From Haloarcula marina (GTDB lineage: Archaea; Halobacteriota; Halobacteria; Halobacteriales; Haloarculaceae), in NCBI RefSeq assembly GCF_024218775.1, contig NZ_CP100404.1, forward strand, positions 2,046,001 through 2,110,000: a DNA stretch of 64,000 bases, in the 5' to 3' direction. The notes beneath the pieces were generated by a model. The model did no database searches, was not told the DNA's origin, and was given only the letters and a program-made list of their open reading frames with translations. Positions 8,566-17,785 of this stretch are shown here, in pieces. Positions within the stretch are counted from its first letter, which is position 1; each line of letters begins with the position of its first letter. The position numbers were made by a program, and so were the translations under genes.

Positions 8566-9627
8566 TCAGAAGTACTGGTTCAGGTAGTCCGAGGCGTTGT
8601 CCTGCGTGACTTCGAGCCCTTCGATGACGATGGTGTCTTCGACGCTCTCGTCGTTGAGGTAGGCAATCCCGCTCTCGATGGCCGTCGTCACCATCTCCTC
8701 GGGGAGTTGGGCGACGGTCCCGTAGTACTGGTTGTCCGAGAACAGTTGCACCCACGCCTCGGTGCCGTCGATGCCCGTCACCGGGATGGACCTGTTGGCG
8801 TTTCGGAGCGCCTGGTGCGCGCCGAGGGCCATCAAGTCGTTCTGACAGAACACGCCGTCTATCTGGTCGCCGTACTGCGTGAGGAAGTCCTCCATCACGT
8901 TCAGGGCGTTCTGCGTCGAGAACTCGCCGGTCTGACTGGCGAGGCGAGTGAGGCCGTCGTTCTCGCTCACGGCGTTGCTGAACCCCTCTCCGCGGTCGTT
9001 GGTGACGCTCGCGCCGGGCGTCCCTTCCAGTTGGACGACGTTGTAGGTGTCCTGACTGCCAGCGTCCTGCATGAACTGGAGACACAACTCGGTCGAGCGC
9101 TGGCCGAGTTGGACGTTGTCGGAGGCGACGTAGGTGACCGTCTCGCCCTCGGCGACGTTGCGGTCGATGGCGATGACGGGGATACCCGCCTCGTTGGCCT
9201 GCCGGATAGCGTTGATGACCCCCTCGGCCGTGATGGCCGAGATAAGCAGGAAGTCGATGTCGTTCGAGATGGCCGTCTCGACGTTCGAAACCTGCGTACT
9301 CTGGGAGTTGCCCGCGTCGTAGAACGTGGAACTCTGGGCTATCATGCCGTCGCTCTTGGCCTGATTGAACGCGTTCTGCATCCGCGCGAAGAACGTGAAC
9401 TCCAGCGATGGAACGGACAGACCGACGGACGGCGGTTCGCTCGACTCCGTTGTCGAGGTAGTGTCTGTCGTACCGCCGTCGCCGCCGGTGGTGCCAGTCC
9501 CCGTCTCCGTATCGGCGCCGCCGTCGCCACCGTCGCCGCCGTCGCCGCCGCCACAGCCAGCGAGCAGGGCTGTTCCGGCAATCGCGCCGCTCCGAATAAA
9601 CGTCCGTCTGCGAATGTCTCGTGGCAT
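8566..9627 (-). CDS. Sugar ABC transporter substrate-binding lipoprotein (RbsB-like), second set
   Basis: 353 residues with a twin-arginine run (Arg6-Arg8) and lipobox LAGC, Cys25, then a Gly/Asp/Thr linker to about residue 65. The remainder has the type I binding-protein layout: NAFNQAKSDGMIAQ and ISAITAEGVINAIRQANEAGIPVIAIDRNV are typical of ribose/galactose binding proteins. It is transcribed leftwards after the permease gene (71-base gap). Together with the permease at 9699-10685 and the ATPase at 10784-11581 it forms the second CUT2 importer. Confidence 0.9.
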   Translation of the reverse strand: MPRDIRRRTFIRSGAIAGTALLAGCGGGDGGDGGDGGADTETGTGTTGGDGGTTDTTSTTESSEPPSVGLSVPSLEFTFFARMQNAFNQAKSDGMIAQSSTFYDAGNSQSTQVSNVETAISNDIDFLLISAITAEGVINAIRQANEAGIPVIAIDRNVAEGETVTYVASDNVQLGQRSTELCLQFMQDAGSQDTYNVVQLEGTPGASVTNDRGEGFSNAVSENDGLTRLASQTGEFSTQNALNVMEDFLTQYGDQIDGVFCQNDLMALGAHQALRNANRSIPVTGIDGTEAWVQLFSDNQYYGTVAQLPEEMVTTAIESGIAYLNDESVEDTIVIEGLEVTQDNASDYLNQYF

Positions 9628-9698
9628 ACGGTGACAGTATTCACCCCCACGGGTAAAAGAAGTATCGGTCAGGCTGACAGTTTTTTCAGTTATCAGTT

Positions 9699-10685
9699 TC
9701 AGTCCTGTCCGACAACGTTGGCGAGGACGGCCAGCATCAGGACGATACCCTGTGCCACCAGTTGGCCCGAGGGGCCGACGCCGAGGAGGTTCAGACCGTT
9801 CTGGAGGATGCCGAGTATGAGGACGCCGATGAGCGTCCCGACCATGTTACCGGACCCGCCGAAGAGGTTCGCGCCACCGAGGATGACGGCGGCGATGGGC
9901 GGGAGGAGGAGGCCCGTTCCCATCGTCGGGACGGCGCTTCCGAGGCGCCCGAGCGTCACCAACCCCGCGATGGCGGCGAACACGCCGGAGATGACGAGCG
10001 TCCCCATCCGGACGACCATGACGTTGATGCCCATCCGTTCGGCAGACTGCTTGTCGCCGCCGATAGCGTAGATGTAGAGGCCGAACTTCGTGTACGAGAG
10101 AATCAACTGCGAGATGACCAACAGCGACAGGAAGACGATGACGATGCTCGGAAAGCCGAAGATTCGTGACCCGCCGATGGCCGTCAGCGACGACGGGAGG
10201 CCGATAATCGGGCGGTTCCCGGAGACGATGAGGCCGAGGCCGTCGGCGAGGAACAGCATCGCCAGCGTCGTCATGAACGAGGGGACGCCGAACCGGGCGG
10301 TGACGTAACCGGAGATGAGGCCGAACAGCGCGCCGAGAGTCAGCCCGGCGAGGATTGCCACGACCACCGGGACACCGAACCCCTCGAACAGTCGCGCACC
10401 GACGGCGAGCGTCGCGATAGTCAGCCCACACACCTCCATCACCTGCGCGATGCTCAGGTCGATTTCGGCACAGAGAATGGGGAAGGTGACGCCGATAGCC
10501 ATGATGCCGATAATCGACACCTGCTGGAGGACGTTCACCTGATTCTGGACGGTGAGAAACCGGTCGTTCAGCACCGAGAACGCCACGTAAAGACCGATCA
10601 GTCCGATAATCGGTCCGTACTGGCTAATCTTGGCTACCGTCAGTCGTTCGCCTATCGTGCCGGATTTGACGACCGAACTCGACAT
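9699..10685 (-). CDS. CUT2-type sugar ABC transporter permease (RbsC-like), second set
   Basis: 328 residues from the ATG at 10685; the frame extends 19 codons further into the divergent promoter. Many membrane segments, with the RbsC-type stretches CAEIDLSIAQVMEVCG near residue 70 and AAVILGGANLFGGSGNMVGTLIG near 270. It feeds imported sugar together with the binding protein downstream. Its ATPase partner lies on the opposite strand, starting 98 bases away, which is less common than a single operon. Confidence 0.9.
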   Translation of the reverse strand: MSSSVVKSGTIGERLTVAKISQYGPIIGLIGLYVAFSVLNDRFLTVQNQVNVLQQVSIIGIMAIGVTFPILCAEIDLSIAQVMEVCGLTIATLAVGARLFEGFGVPVVVAILAGLTLGALFGLISGYVTARFGVPSFMTTLAMLFLADGLGLIVSGNRPIIGLPSSLTAIGGSRIFGFPSIVIVFLSLLVISQLILSYTKFGLYIYAIGGDKQSAERMGINVMVVRMGTLVISGVFAAIAGLVTLGRLGSAVPTMGTGLLLPPIAAVILGGANLFGGSGNMVGTLIGVLILGILQNGLNLLGVGPSGQLVAQGIVLMLAVLANVVGQD

Positions 10686-10783
10686 GCGAATACGTTTCAA
10701 TGGATATACAATATACCTTTGGGCCTCGATAGCGCGGCGCATCGGCGGGAACCTTTTTACAGTTTGGCCGACACGTGTCTGTC

Positions 10784-11581
10784 ATGGCCGCGGGCACCGA
10801 AACCGGCGCAGACCACATCGTCGAGATGGAGGGAATCACGAAGAAGTACGGCGAAGTGGTCGCGTTACAGGACGTGACGTTCAATCTCCGGCGTAACGAG
10901 GTGCTGGCGCTGGCGGGCGACAACGGCGCGGGCAAGTCGACGCTCATCAAGTGCCTCGCCGGGGCGATTCACCCCGACTCGGGGACGATACGCGTCGACG
11001 GGGAGACGGTCCGGATAGACAACCCCCGGCAGGCGAAGGACCTCGGTATCGAGACGACGTTTCAGGACCTCGCCGTCGCGGGTAACCTCACCGTCACGCA
11101 GAACATCTTCCTCGGACGAGAGGAAGTCAACGGCTACGACTCCCTGTTGGGCGTCCTCAACAAGAAGCGGATGCGCAAACGGGCCCAGGAACTCTTGGAC
11201 GACTTGGAGATTCGCGTGGACGTCGACGAGAAGGTGTCGAACCTCTCGGGCGGCGAGCGCCAACTCGTCAGCATCTCGCGAACCCTCCTCTCCGACCCGA
11301 AAATCGTCATCATGGACGAACCGACGAGTGCGCTCTCCGTCGAAGGGGCCGACCGCGTCCTCGACCTCATAGACCGGATGCAGAACCAGGGCATCTCCAT
11401 CATCCTCATCTCGCACAACCTCGACTACATCCGGCGGGCCGCCGACCGCATCCAAATTCTCCATCAGGGCCAGAGCGCGGGCATTCTCGACGGCGAACAG
11501 TTCGACCAGGACGAAATCGTCAAGCGGATGGTCGGCGGGATGCCAGAGGAGGAGCAGAGCGAACGGGCGGCCGACGCCTGA
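10784..11581 (+). CDS. Sugar ABC transporter ATP-binding protein, single ABC domain
   Basis: 265 residues from the ATG at 10784 (a GTG at 10775 is the alternative). Walker A GDNGAGKST, signature LSGGERQ and Walker B KIVIMDEPTSAL are intact, followed by the switch His in LISHNLDY. Only one nucleotide-binding domain is present, half the size of bacterial RbsA with its two fused domains, so a homodimer must act. It is divergent from its presumed permease at 9699-10685 and convergent with the stress protein gene (stop codons one base apart). Confidence 0.9.
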   Translation: MAAGTETGADHIVEMEGITKKYGEVVALQDVTFNLRRNEVLALAGDNGAGKSTLIKCLAGAIHPDSGTIRVDGETVRIDNPRQAKDLGIETTFQDLAVAGNLTVTQNIFLGREEVNGYDSLLGVLNKKRMRKRAQELLDDLEIRVDVDEKVSNLSGGERQLVSISRTLLSDPKIVIMDEPTSALSVEGADRVLDLIDRMQNQGISIILISHNLDYIRRAADRIQILHQGQSAGILDGEQFDQDEIVKRMVGGMPEEEQSERAADA

Positions 11582-11582
11582 G

Positions 11583-12038
11583 TCACTCCCGTTTGACGTA
11601 CAGCACCGGACACGGCGCGTTCAGGAGGACTTGTTGGGCGGTGTCGCCGAACATTGCCTTCCCCGTCGGTGACCGTCGCGTTCCGCCGACGACCACCACG
11701 TCGGCAGCTAACTCCTCGACTCGCTTGACGACCTGTTCGGCCGGGTCGCCGCCAGCGACGCCCCGGACTTCGTGCTCGATGCCCGCTTCGGTCAATCGGG
11801 ACGCGGGCAGTTGCACGCTGTCGTGCCGGGCGGCGAGTTCGTCGGGCGAGAGAAGGTCGGTCGTCGGGTCGACGTCCATCTCCGCCGCCACGGCCTCGAA
11901 GTCGTCGTCCGGAAACAGGTAGAGCAAGTACACCGTCGCCGCCGTCCCCGCGGTCAATTCCACCACGGCGTCGACGAGCGGTTCGAGGTGGGCGCGGTCC
12001 GCCGGCGGTATCGCCAACAGCACTCGTTCGAGAGCCAT
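11583..12038 (-). CDS. Universal stress protein (UspA family)
   Basis: 151 residues, one Usp domain. The C-terminal segment VVVGGTRRSPTGKAMFGDTAQQVLLNAPCPVLYV is the ATP-binding G-x2-G-x9-G(S/T)-like element of the family with a variant ending. The gene follows the enolase-family gene at 12099 by 60 bases and may be read with it. Function in sugar metabolism is not evident; such proteins bind nucleotides in the cytoplasm and respond to stress. Confidence 0.85.
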   Translation of the reverse strand: MALERVLLAIPPADRAHLEPLVDAVVELTAGTAATVYLLYLFPDDDFEAVAAEMDVDPTTDLLSPDELAARHDSVQLPASRLTEAGIEHEVRGVAGGDPAEQVVKRVEELAADVVVVGGTRRSPTGKAMFGDTAQQVLLNAPCPVLYVKRE

Positions 12039-12098
12039 ACACCTCGTTTCGTCTGGGTGACAATTAGCTGTTGCGGGCAGTCGTCCCTCACACGGCCG

Positions 12099-13265
12099 CT
12101 ACCGGTACTCGCGCCGCCCGAGTTCGTTCGCTTCGATGTAGTCCCAGTCGTACTCGACGCCGAGGCCGGGGCCGTCGGGGACCGGGACCCTCCCGTCGTC
12201 GTCGACGGCGTCGAGTTCGTCCCGGTAACCGCCCGCGTAGATGGGCGGCGTGGTGTTGGGGGCGTCCGGGTGGACCAGCGCCATCTCGTAGTAGTTCGCG
12301 TTCCGCGTCGCCGCGATGCAGTGGCGTTGGGCGGGCCCCGGCGCGTGGAACTCCACGTCCAGACCGAACCCCTCGGCCATCGCCGCAATCTTCGACGCGC
12401 CGGTAAAGCCGCCGTCGTACTCGGGGTCCGCCCGGACGAAATCAGTCGACTCGGTGGCGACGAAGTCAGTGTGTGGTTCCAGCCCTCGGATATGCTCGGT
12501 CTGGAGGATGGGGGTGTCGAGCGCCTGCCGCAACTTCCGGTGTCCGTGCTGGGAGATGCCGCCGTCCCGGTACGGGTCCTCGTACCAGAGGTAGCCGTAC
12601 TCGTCGCAGGCCCGCCCCACCTGTAGCGCTTCGGCGTAGGTGTCGAGGTCACACGCAGGGTCGACCATCAGGTCCATCTCGTCGCCCACTCGCTCGCCGA
12701 CGGCGCGCACCGTCTCGGCCAACAGGTCCGGGTCACGCCAGTCGCCGTCCCACCCGTGGACCTTGAAGCCCGGATACCCCATCTCCAGACACTCCTCGGC
12801 GAAGTCGGCGTACGCCGCGGGCGAGTCGAGGCCGCCGCTCCGGTCGCCCTGATACGTCGACGCGTAGGCGGGGAACCGGTCCCGATAACTCCCCAGCAAC
12901 TCGTGAATCGGCGCGTCGTACTTCTTGCCTGCGTAGTCCCACAGCGCGATGTCCAACGGGCCGATGCCCATCCGGTCGTACTTCCGCAGCGCGCGTTTCA
13001 GTTCGGACCAGTGCCGCTCGCGGGCCGTCGGGTCTCGGCCGACGAGGTAGTCAGCGACCATGTTTATCTGGGCCGCACCCGGCGAGTTACTGCCGACGTA
13101 CTCGCCCGTTAGCCCGTCGCTCGTCGAGATTCGGACGGCGAACAGCGAACGCGTCATCGTGTTGCCGGGGTCGTAGATAACGTCGAACCCGCCGGGCGGC
13201 GTCCCCACGTCTGGGAGTTCGTACTCGAACTCGACGGTTTCGATGCGGTCGATAGTGACAGCCAT
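12099..13265 (-). CDS. Enolase-superfamily sugar-acid dehydratase (MR/MLE), copy 1
   Basis: 388 residues: an N-terminal capping domain, then the (beta/alpha) barrel. Catalytic features visible: FKVHGW (K-x-H), DPACD and WYEDPY and TEHIRG supplying the Asp/Glu/Glu metal ligands, and EFHAPGPAQRH with a candidate general-acid His. Members remove water from sugar acids to give 2-keto-3-deoxy acids. It is a close paralogue of 15148-16323. It ends the leftward run SDR (14194), lactonase (13320), dehydratase, which matches lactone opening then dehydration. Substrate unknown. Confidence 0.87.
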   Translation of the reverse strand: MAVTIDRIETVEFEYELPDVGTPPGGFDVIYDPGNTMTRSLFAVRISTSDGLTGEYVGSNSPGAAQINMVADYLVGRDPTARERHWSELKRALRKYDRMGIGPLDIALWDYAGKKYDAPIHELLGSYRDRFPAYASTYQGDRSGGLDSPAAYADFAEECLEMGYPGFKVHGWDGDWRDPDLLAETVRAVGERVGDEMDLMVDPACDLDTYAEALQVGRACDEYGYLWYEDPYRDGGISQHGHRKLRQALDTPILQTEHIRGLEPHTDFVATESTDFVRADPEYDGGFTGASKIAAMAEGFGLDVEFHAPGPAQRHCIAATRNANYYEMALVHPDAPNTTPPIYAGGYRDELDAVDDDGRVPVPDGPGLGVEYDWDYIEANELGRREYR

Positions 13266-13319
13266 ACGGAGGGAAACGCGTTCGGTCGGTAAACCGCTAG
13301 GGGTCCCGACGAGTCGCCG

Positions 13320-14189
13320 TCAGGACTCGTGAATCCGCTCGAACGTTCGGTGCGCCATGTAGGCGTAGTCGCGGGCGGACGCGAACTCCGCTTCCTCGAC
13401 CCAGGAGAGACAGGACTCGTAGTCGGCCCAGTCGTCCATCCACGGGTAGTCCGACCCGAGCATCAGCCGCTCGGGGCCGAACCACTCCAGCAGATTGCGG
13501 ACGTAGCCCCACAGGTCCTCGTAAGGCCACGCCTCCTCGCTGGACCGCGGGAGCGAACTTACCTTCACCGCGACGTTGTCGTGGTCGGCCAGTGACTCGA
13601 AGTCCGTCCACGGGGCCGCGTCTGGGTCGGTGGTCTCGTCCGGGAACGCCATGTGGTCGACGACGATTTGCACGTCCGGGTAGCGGCCAGCGAGCGTCTC
13701 GATGGTCGAAATCTGCTCGGCCTTCGGGAAGATGAATATCGAGGTGTCCAGTTCGGCCGCCTCGTCCCACACCACGTCGAGTTCGTCGTCGAGTATCCAG
13801 TCGGCGGTGCGATTCAGTTCGGTGGAGTGTTCGGCGTACTCCAGACAGGCGTGCATCCGAACGCCGAGCATTCGGTCGTGACCGACGACGCGCCGAAGGT
13901 CGGCCCGCACGTCGTCGGGGTCGCCGTAGAAGTCCATGAGACCGACGCCCCAGAGGCGGTCGGGGTAGGCCTCGGTAGAGCGCATCGTGTACTCGTTGGC
14001 GCGGACCCCGCGGCCGTACATCGGCGTCGTGACCATGACGCTCTCCGCGACGCCCGCGGCGTCCATGTCGGCCACGAGGTCGTGGCCGGTGTACGCGCCC
14101 TCCCACCCCGGCGGCAGGACGTCGACCGGCCACGGCAGTTCCTCGGTGTTCGGTCCCCACGTGTGGGTGTGTGTATCGACGAATCGCAT
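13320..14189 (-). CDS. Amidohydrolase-2 family lactonase (COG3618-like)
   Basis: 289 residues. The start DTHTHTWG carries the H-x-H metal pair; VVDHMAF and GSDYPWMD give later His and Asp ligands of the metal-dependent TIM barrel. This family contains sugar lactonases such as rhamnono- and fuconolactonase. The start codon is five bases after the stop of the SDR gene upstream, so the two are co-translated. It is paralogous to the equally long protein at 38599-39468, which sits in the other sugar module. Confidence 0.82.
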   Translation of the reverse strand: MRFVDTHTHTWGPNTEELPWPVDVLPPGWEGAYTGHDLVADMDAAGVAESVMVTTPMYGRGVRANEYTMRSTEAYPDRLWGVGLMDFYGDPDDVRADLRRVVGHDRMLGVRMHACLEYAEHSTELNRTADWILDDELDVVWDEAAELDTSIFIFPKAEQISTIETLAGRYPDVQIVVDHMAFPDETTDPDAAPWTDFESLADHDNVAVKVSSLPRSSEEAWPYEDLWGYVRNLLEWFGPERLMLGSDYPWMDDWADYESCLSWVEEAEFASARDYAYMAHRTFERIHES

Positions 14190-14193
14190 CGAA

Positions 14194-15000
14194 TCACTCC
14201 AAGTTCCCGCCGCCGCTCACTCTGAGGATGTCGCCGACGACGTAGGAGGCCTTGTCGCTCGCGAGGAACAGGACGGCGTTCGCGAGGTCTTCGGGTTGGC
14301 CGAGGCGGCCGATGGGCCGTCTCTCACCCCGCGCCCGCAGAATCTCCTCGGCCGTCCGGTCGGGTTCGTTCTCGGCCTCCGCTTCGGCTTCCACCCACGT
14401 CTGGTGCGTCTCGGTCACGTCCGTCGAGATGGCGTTCATGCGGATACCGTCCTCAGCGAGTTCCTGTGCCATTCGCCACGTCAGGCCGTTGATAGAGGTC
14501 TTCGAGATACCGTACATCCCGAAGGGGCCGGTTCGTCTGTCGCCCGCCTGGCTCGTGTGGTTGATGATACTCCCCTTGATGTCGTTCTCGCGCATGTGTG
14601 CGGCGACGAGTTTCGCGGCGTAGTACTGCGACCGAACGTTGACGTCCATCGTCGAGTCCCACTGTTCGATGTCGGAGTCGACCAGCGAGTCCTCGTTCGG
14701 CCAGACGGCCGCGTTGTTCACGAGGAGGTCGATTTCGCCGAAGGCGTCGATTGCCGTCTCGACCAGTCTCTCGATGTCTCCCGGGTCGCCCATGTCGGCG
14801 GCGACGCCGATGACCTCCCCGCTTCCGTGGTCGGCCAGTTCGTCGGCGACGGACGTTACCTCCGACTCGCTGCGGGAGTTGACGACGACGTTCGCGTCGG
14901 CCCCGGCCAACCCCTCCGCGATACCGCGTCCGATACCCTTCGTCGACCCGGTGACGATAGCCGACTCGTCACCGTAGTCGTACTCGGTGTGACCTACCAT
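14194..15000 (-). CDS. Short-chain dehydrogenase/reductase (SDR)
   Basis: 268 residues from the ATG at 15000; the upstream extension covers the promoter and has no SDR character. Cofactor loop GSTKGIGRG, NNAA near residue 90 and the catalytic YGISK are present. NSRS after strand 2 hints at NADP preference. In this operon it probably oxidises a sugar to its lactone or a 2-keto-3-deoxy acid to the diketo acid. It is first in the leftward run with the lactonase and dehydratase copy 1, and divergent from dehydratase copy 2. Confidence 0.87.
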   Translation of the reverse strand: MVGHTEYDYGDESAIVTGSTKGIGRGIAEGLAGADANVVVNSRSESEVTSVADELADHGSGEVIGVAADMGDPGDIERLVETAIDAFGEIDLLVNNAAVWPNEDSLVDSDIEQWDSTMDVNVRSQYYAAKLVAAHMRENDIKGSIINHTSQAGDRRTGPFGMYGISKTSINGLTWRMAQELAEDGIRMNAISTDVTETHQTWVEAEAEAENEPDRTAEEILRARGERRPIGRLGQPEDLANAVLFLASDKASYVVGDILRVSGGGNLE

Positions 15001-15147
15001 ATCACGACTCTCTCGCCACGCGGTCAAGAATCCACCGGTAGGGTCCAGTTCGGCGGCGACATCGCCCGACGGCCGCGGCCCCCGACCAAACGGCAAGTGA
15101 CCACACAAGCACCTACGTTTATTGTGGTGGTATCTCATGATACGAGT
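15001..15147. promoter_or_regulatory. Divergent promoter with inverted repeat GTATC-TCAT-GATAC
   Basis: The 147 bases separate two sugar-acid operons. On the plus strand a TATA-like GTTTATTG lies near 15116-15123, and the repeat at 15130-15143 falls between it and the ATG at 15148. The dehydratase mRNA would be nearly leaderless, and a protein on the repeat would block initiation. Confidence 0.45.
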
Positions 15148-16323
15148 ATGGCTCCAGAGATAACTAGCATCGAATCAGTGGAGTTTGCCTATCCCATCGA
15201 GGACGTGGGCACAGACCAGCACGGGTACAATCTCGTCTACGAACCCGGTGCAGTCACCGAGCGCAAACTGTTCGGCCTGAAGATTCACACCGACGAGGGC
15301 ATCACCGGCGAGTACGTCGGCGGGAACTCCCCCGGCGCAGCCCAGATAAACATGTTCGCCGACTACCTCGTCGGCAAGAACCCCCTCGAACGGGAGAAAC
15401 ACTGGAGCGAGGTGAAACGCGCGCTGCGGAAGTACGACCGGATGGGCATCGGCCCCATCGACGTCGCCCTGTGGGACTTCGCCGGGAAGTACTACGACGC
15501 GCCGATTCACGAACTGCTCGGAACCTATCGGGAGCGATTCCCCGCCTACGCGTCGACCTACCACGGCGACGAGAACGGTGGCCTCGACACGCCCGAGGCG
15601 TTCGCGGACTTCGCCGAGGAGTGTCTGGAGATGGGCTACGGGGCGTTCAAGATTCACGGATGGGGCGGTAGCGAGGGGTCGCGCGACTTACGCCGTGAAA
15701 TCGAGGCGGTCCACGCCGTCGGCGAGCGAGTGGGCGACAAGATGGACATGATGCACGACCCGGCCTGCGAACTGGAGACGTTCGCCGACGCGCTGAAACT
15801 CGGCCGTGCCCTCGACGAGGAAGGGTTCTTCTGGTACGAGGACCCGTACCGGGACGGCGGCATCTCTCAGCACGCCCACCGGAAACTCCGACAGTCGCTC
15901 GACACGCCGATTCTCCAGACTGAACACGTCCGCGGCCTCGAACCGGCGACGGACTTCGTCGCCAACGAGTCGACGGACTTCCTCCGCGCCGACCCCGAGT
16001 ACGACGGTGGTATCACCGGTGCGATGAAGCGCGCGAAAGTCGCGGAAGGGTTCGGTCTGGACGTGGAGTTCCACGCGCCGGGACCCGCCCAACGCCACTG
16101 CATCGCCGCCATCCGCAACACCAACTACTACGAGATGGCGCTGGTCCACCCGGACGCCCCCAACACCACGCCGCCCATCTACGCGGGCGACTACGAGGAC
16201 CAACTCGACACCGTCGACAGCGACGGGATGGTCGAGGTGCCACACGGCCCGGGACTGGGCGTCGAGTACGACTGGGACTACATCGAGACCAACGCGACCG
16301 GCAGTCTCCACACGTACGAGTGA
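15148..16323 (+). CDS. Enolase-superfamily sugar-acid dehydratase (MR/MLE), copy 2
   Basis: 391 residues from the ATG at 15148; the long upstream frame is a shadow of the genes on the other strand. It matches copy 1 along its whole length: FKIHGW, DPACE, WYEDPY, TEHVRG and EFHAPGPAQRH. Both carry the rare shared run NTTPPIYAG near the C terminus. The Gfo/Idh gene starts four bases after the stop, so they are one transcript. Two similar enzymes so close suggest two stereoisomeric acids or a recent duplication. Substrate unknown. Confidence 0.88.
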   Translation: MAPEITSIESVEFAYPIEDVGTDQHGYNLVYEPGAVTERKLFGLKIHTDEGITGEYVGGNSPGAAQINMFADYLVGKNPLEREKHWSEVKRALRKYDRMGIGPIDVALWDFAGKYYDAPIHELLGTYRERFPAYASTYHGDENGGLDTPEAFADFAEECLEMGYGAFKIHGWGGSEGSRDLRREIEAVHAVGERVGDKMDMMHDPACELETFADALKLGRALDEEGFFWYEDPYRDGGISQHAHRKLRQSLDTPILQTEHVRGLEPATDFVANESTDFLRADPEYDGGITGAMKRAKVAEGFGLDVEFHAPGPAQRHCIAAIRNTNYYEMALVHPDAPNTTPPIYAGDYEDQLDTVDSDGMVEVPHGPGLGVEYDWDYIETNATGSLHTYE

Positions 16324-16327
16324 GGCC

Positions 16328-17425
16328 ATGACATACAGAGCCGGAATCATCGGAACGGGCGGTATCGCTGGGATGGGCATCCTCGGGATGCACGACGCCG
16401 AGGACATCGGCAAGAAGAAGGTCCGCGCGAGTCACGCGGGCGGCATCGACGCCGCCGACGGCATCGAACTCGCCGCGGTTGCCGACGTGGACGAGGAGAA
16501 ACTCGACCGGTTCGGCGAGGCGTGGGACATCCCACCGGAGAACCGGTACGTGGGTCACGAGGCGATGTTGGACGCCGAGGACTTGGACGTGGTCTCCGTC
16601 TGCACGCCGTCGTACCTCCACGCCGCCCACGTCGTCGACGCCGCCCGGTCGGCGGCCGACCCGTCGCTCGTCTGGTGTGAGAAGCCTATCGCGTCGGCCG
16701 TCAGCGACGCCGAGGAGATGGTCGACGTGTGCGACGAGACGGACACGGAACTGCTCGTCAACCACTCGTTCCGATTCACGACCAAACTCCAGCAACTCCG
16801 CGACTTGGTGCAGGAAGAAGATATCATCGGCGACGTGCTTTCGGTCTCGACGCAGTTCCGGATGGAACTGCTGCGGAACTCGACGCACCTGCTGGATACG
16901 CTGGTCTACTTGCTGGACGACAGGGCCAGCAAGGTCGCCGGACACATCACGGGCGAGAACGAGGCCGTCGAATCGCTGGAAGCCGCCGAACGCGTCGACG
17001 ACGCGGGCGGCGGCGGATTCGTGGTGATGGACGACGGGGCGTTCGTGACCATCGACTGCACGATACCCCGCGAACCCTCCTCGATGACGCTGAACTTCAT
17101 CGGCACCGAGGGGAAACTGTACTTGAACAACGACGACGGCGAGTGGCGCTACTGGCGTCTCGAAGACGGCGACCACGTCGAAGACTCGTTGCCCGGCATC
17201 GAGGGCGCGTGGACGTGGGACGAGGACTACCGCGACGCCTTCGCCAACGCCGCCTCGGATATCGTGTCGGTGCTGGACGGCGAGATGGACAATCCGTCGA
17301 CGGGCGAGGAAGCCACTCGCTCGCTCGAAATCATCGCGGCCTTCTACATCTCGCACTACACCGGTGGGCAGGTGTCCATCCCGCTGGACCGGCCGTTACG
17401 CGACGTGAACATCACGTCGTGGTGA
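16328..17425 (+). CDS. Gfo/Idh/MocA-family oxidoreductase
   Basis: 365 residues. Rossmann start YRAGIIGTGGIAGMGILGM, the motif WCEKPIAS near residue 118 and the C-terminal alpha/beta substrate domain define the family. The protein has a longer insertion after strand 1 than the Gfo6-like protein at 6551-7633 and is only a distant relative. Four bases from dehydratase copy 2, it should oxidise or reduce a sugar related to the dehydratase substrate with NAD(P). Confidence 0.87.
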   Translation: MTYRAGIIGTGGIAGMGILGMHDAEDIGKKKVRASHAGGIDAADGIELAAVADVDEEKLDRFGEAWDIPPENRYVGHEAMLDAEDLDVVSVCTPSYLHAAHVVDAARSAADPSLVWCEKPIASAVSDAEEMVDVCDETDTELLVNHSFRFTTKLQQLRDLVQEEDIIGDVLSVSTQFRMELLRNSTHLLDTLVYLLDDRASKVAGHITGENEAVESLEAAERVDDAGGGGFVVMDDGAFVTIDCTIPREPSSMTLNFIGTEGKLYLNNDDGEWRYWRLEDGDHVEDSLPGIEGAWTWDEDYRDAFANAASDIVSVLDGEMDNPSTGEEATRSLEIIAAFYISHYTGGQVSIPLDRPLRDVNITSW

Positions 17426-17511
17426 CTGCGCGGTCCGAAATCGTTCGGCTTCGCTGAACACGTTTTGCGCTGGCCGGGACACTTTAGGACTTGCGCGCCA
17501 ATCGCTCCGGT

Positions 17512-17784
17512 ATGGTCGACGTTGCGGACTCAGTGCGTCTCAGCGTGCCCGCCACGGGCGACGGCGTCGGGTCGAAGGTCCGAACGGTGCCGTTTCGTCG
17601 CTATCTCCGACGGCGTCGCGCGGGTCCCGTCGCTCCCGGCGACCAGTGGGACGAAGTCGTCAACGACGGGTGTGGCCAGACGACGGCGATAACTCTCACC
17701 GTCGAGAGCGTCTCCGGCGGAAGCGTCGTCGGCGAGACGACGCAGTTCGAGTTCGCCGTCGAGTCCAGCGAGCGAGACGGATGA
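17512..17784 (+). CDS. Small conserved-looking hypothetical protein
   Basis: 90 residues from the ATG at 17512; a further 7 codons upstream are open. No family recognised. The N-terminal half is basic (RRYLRRRR near residue 27-34), the C-terminal half looks beta-rich and acidic (DGCGQTTAITLTVESVSGG). No signal or membrane segment. It lies 86 bases after the Gfo/Idh gene on the same strand and ends just before a strong hairpin. It may belong to the same transcript. Confidence 0.5.
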   Translation: MVDVADSVRLSVPATGDGVGSKVRTVPFRRYLRRRRAGPVAPGDQWDEVVNDGCGQTTAITLTVESVSGGSVVGETTQFEFAVESSERDG

Positions 17785-17785
17785 G

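Noticed and set aside
8506-10071. 521-residue plus-strand frame
   Set aside because: Antisense to the binding protein and permease genes, whose families are clear.
13987-15147. N-terminal extension of dehydratase copy 2
   Set aside because: Overlaps the lactonase and SDR genes on the other strand; the family start matches the ATG at 15148.
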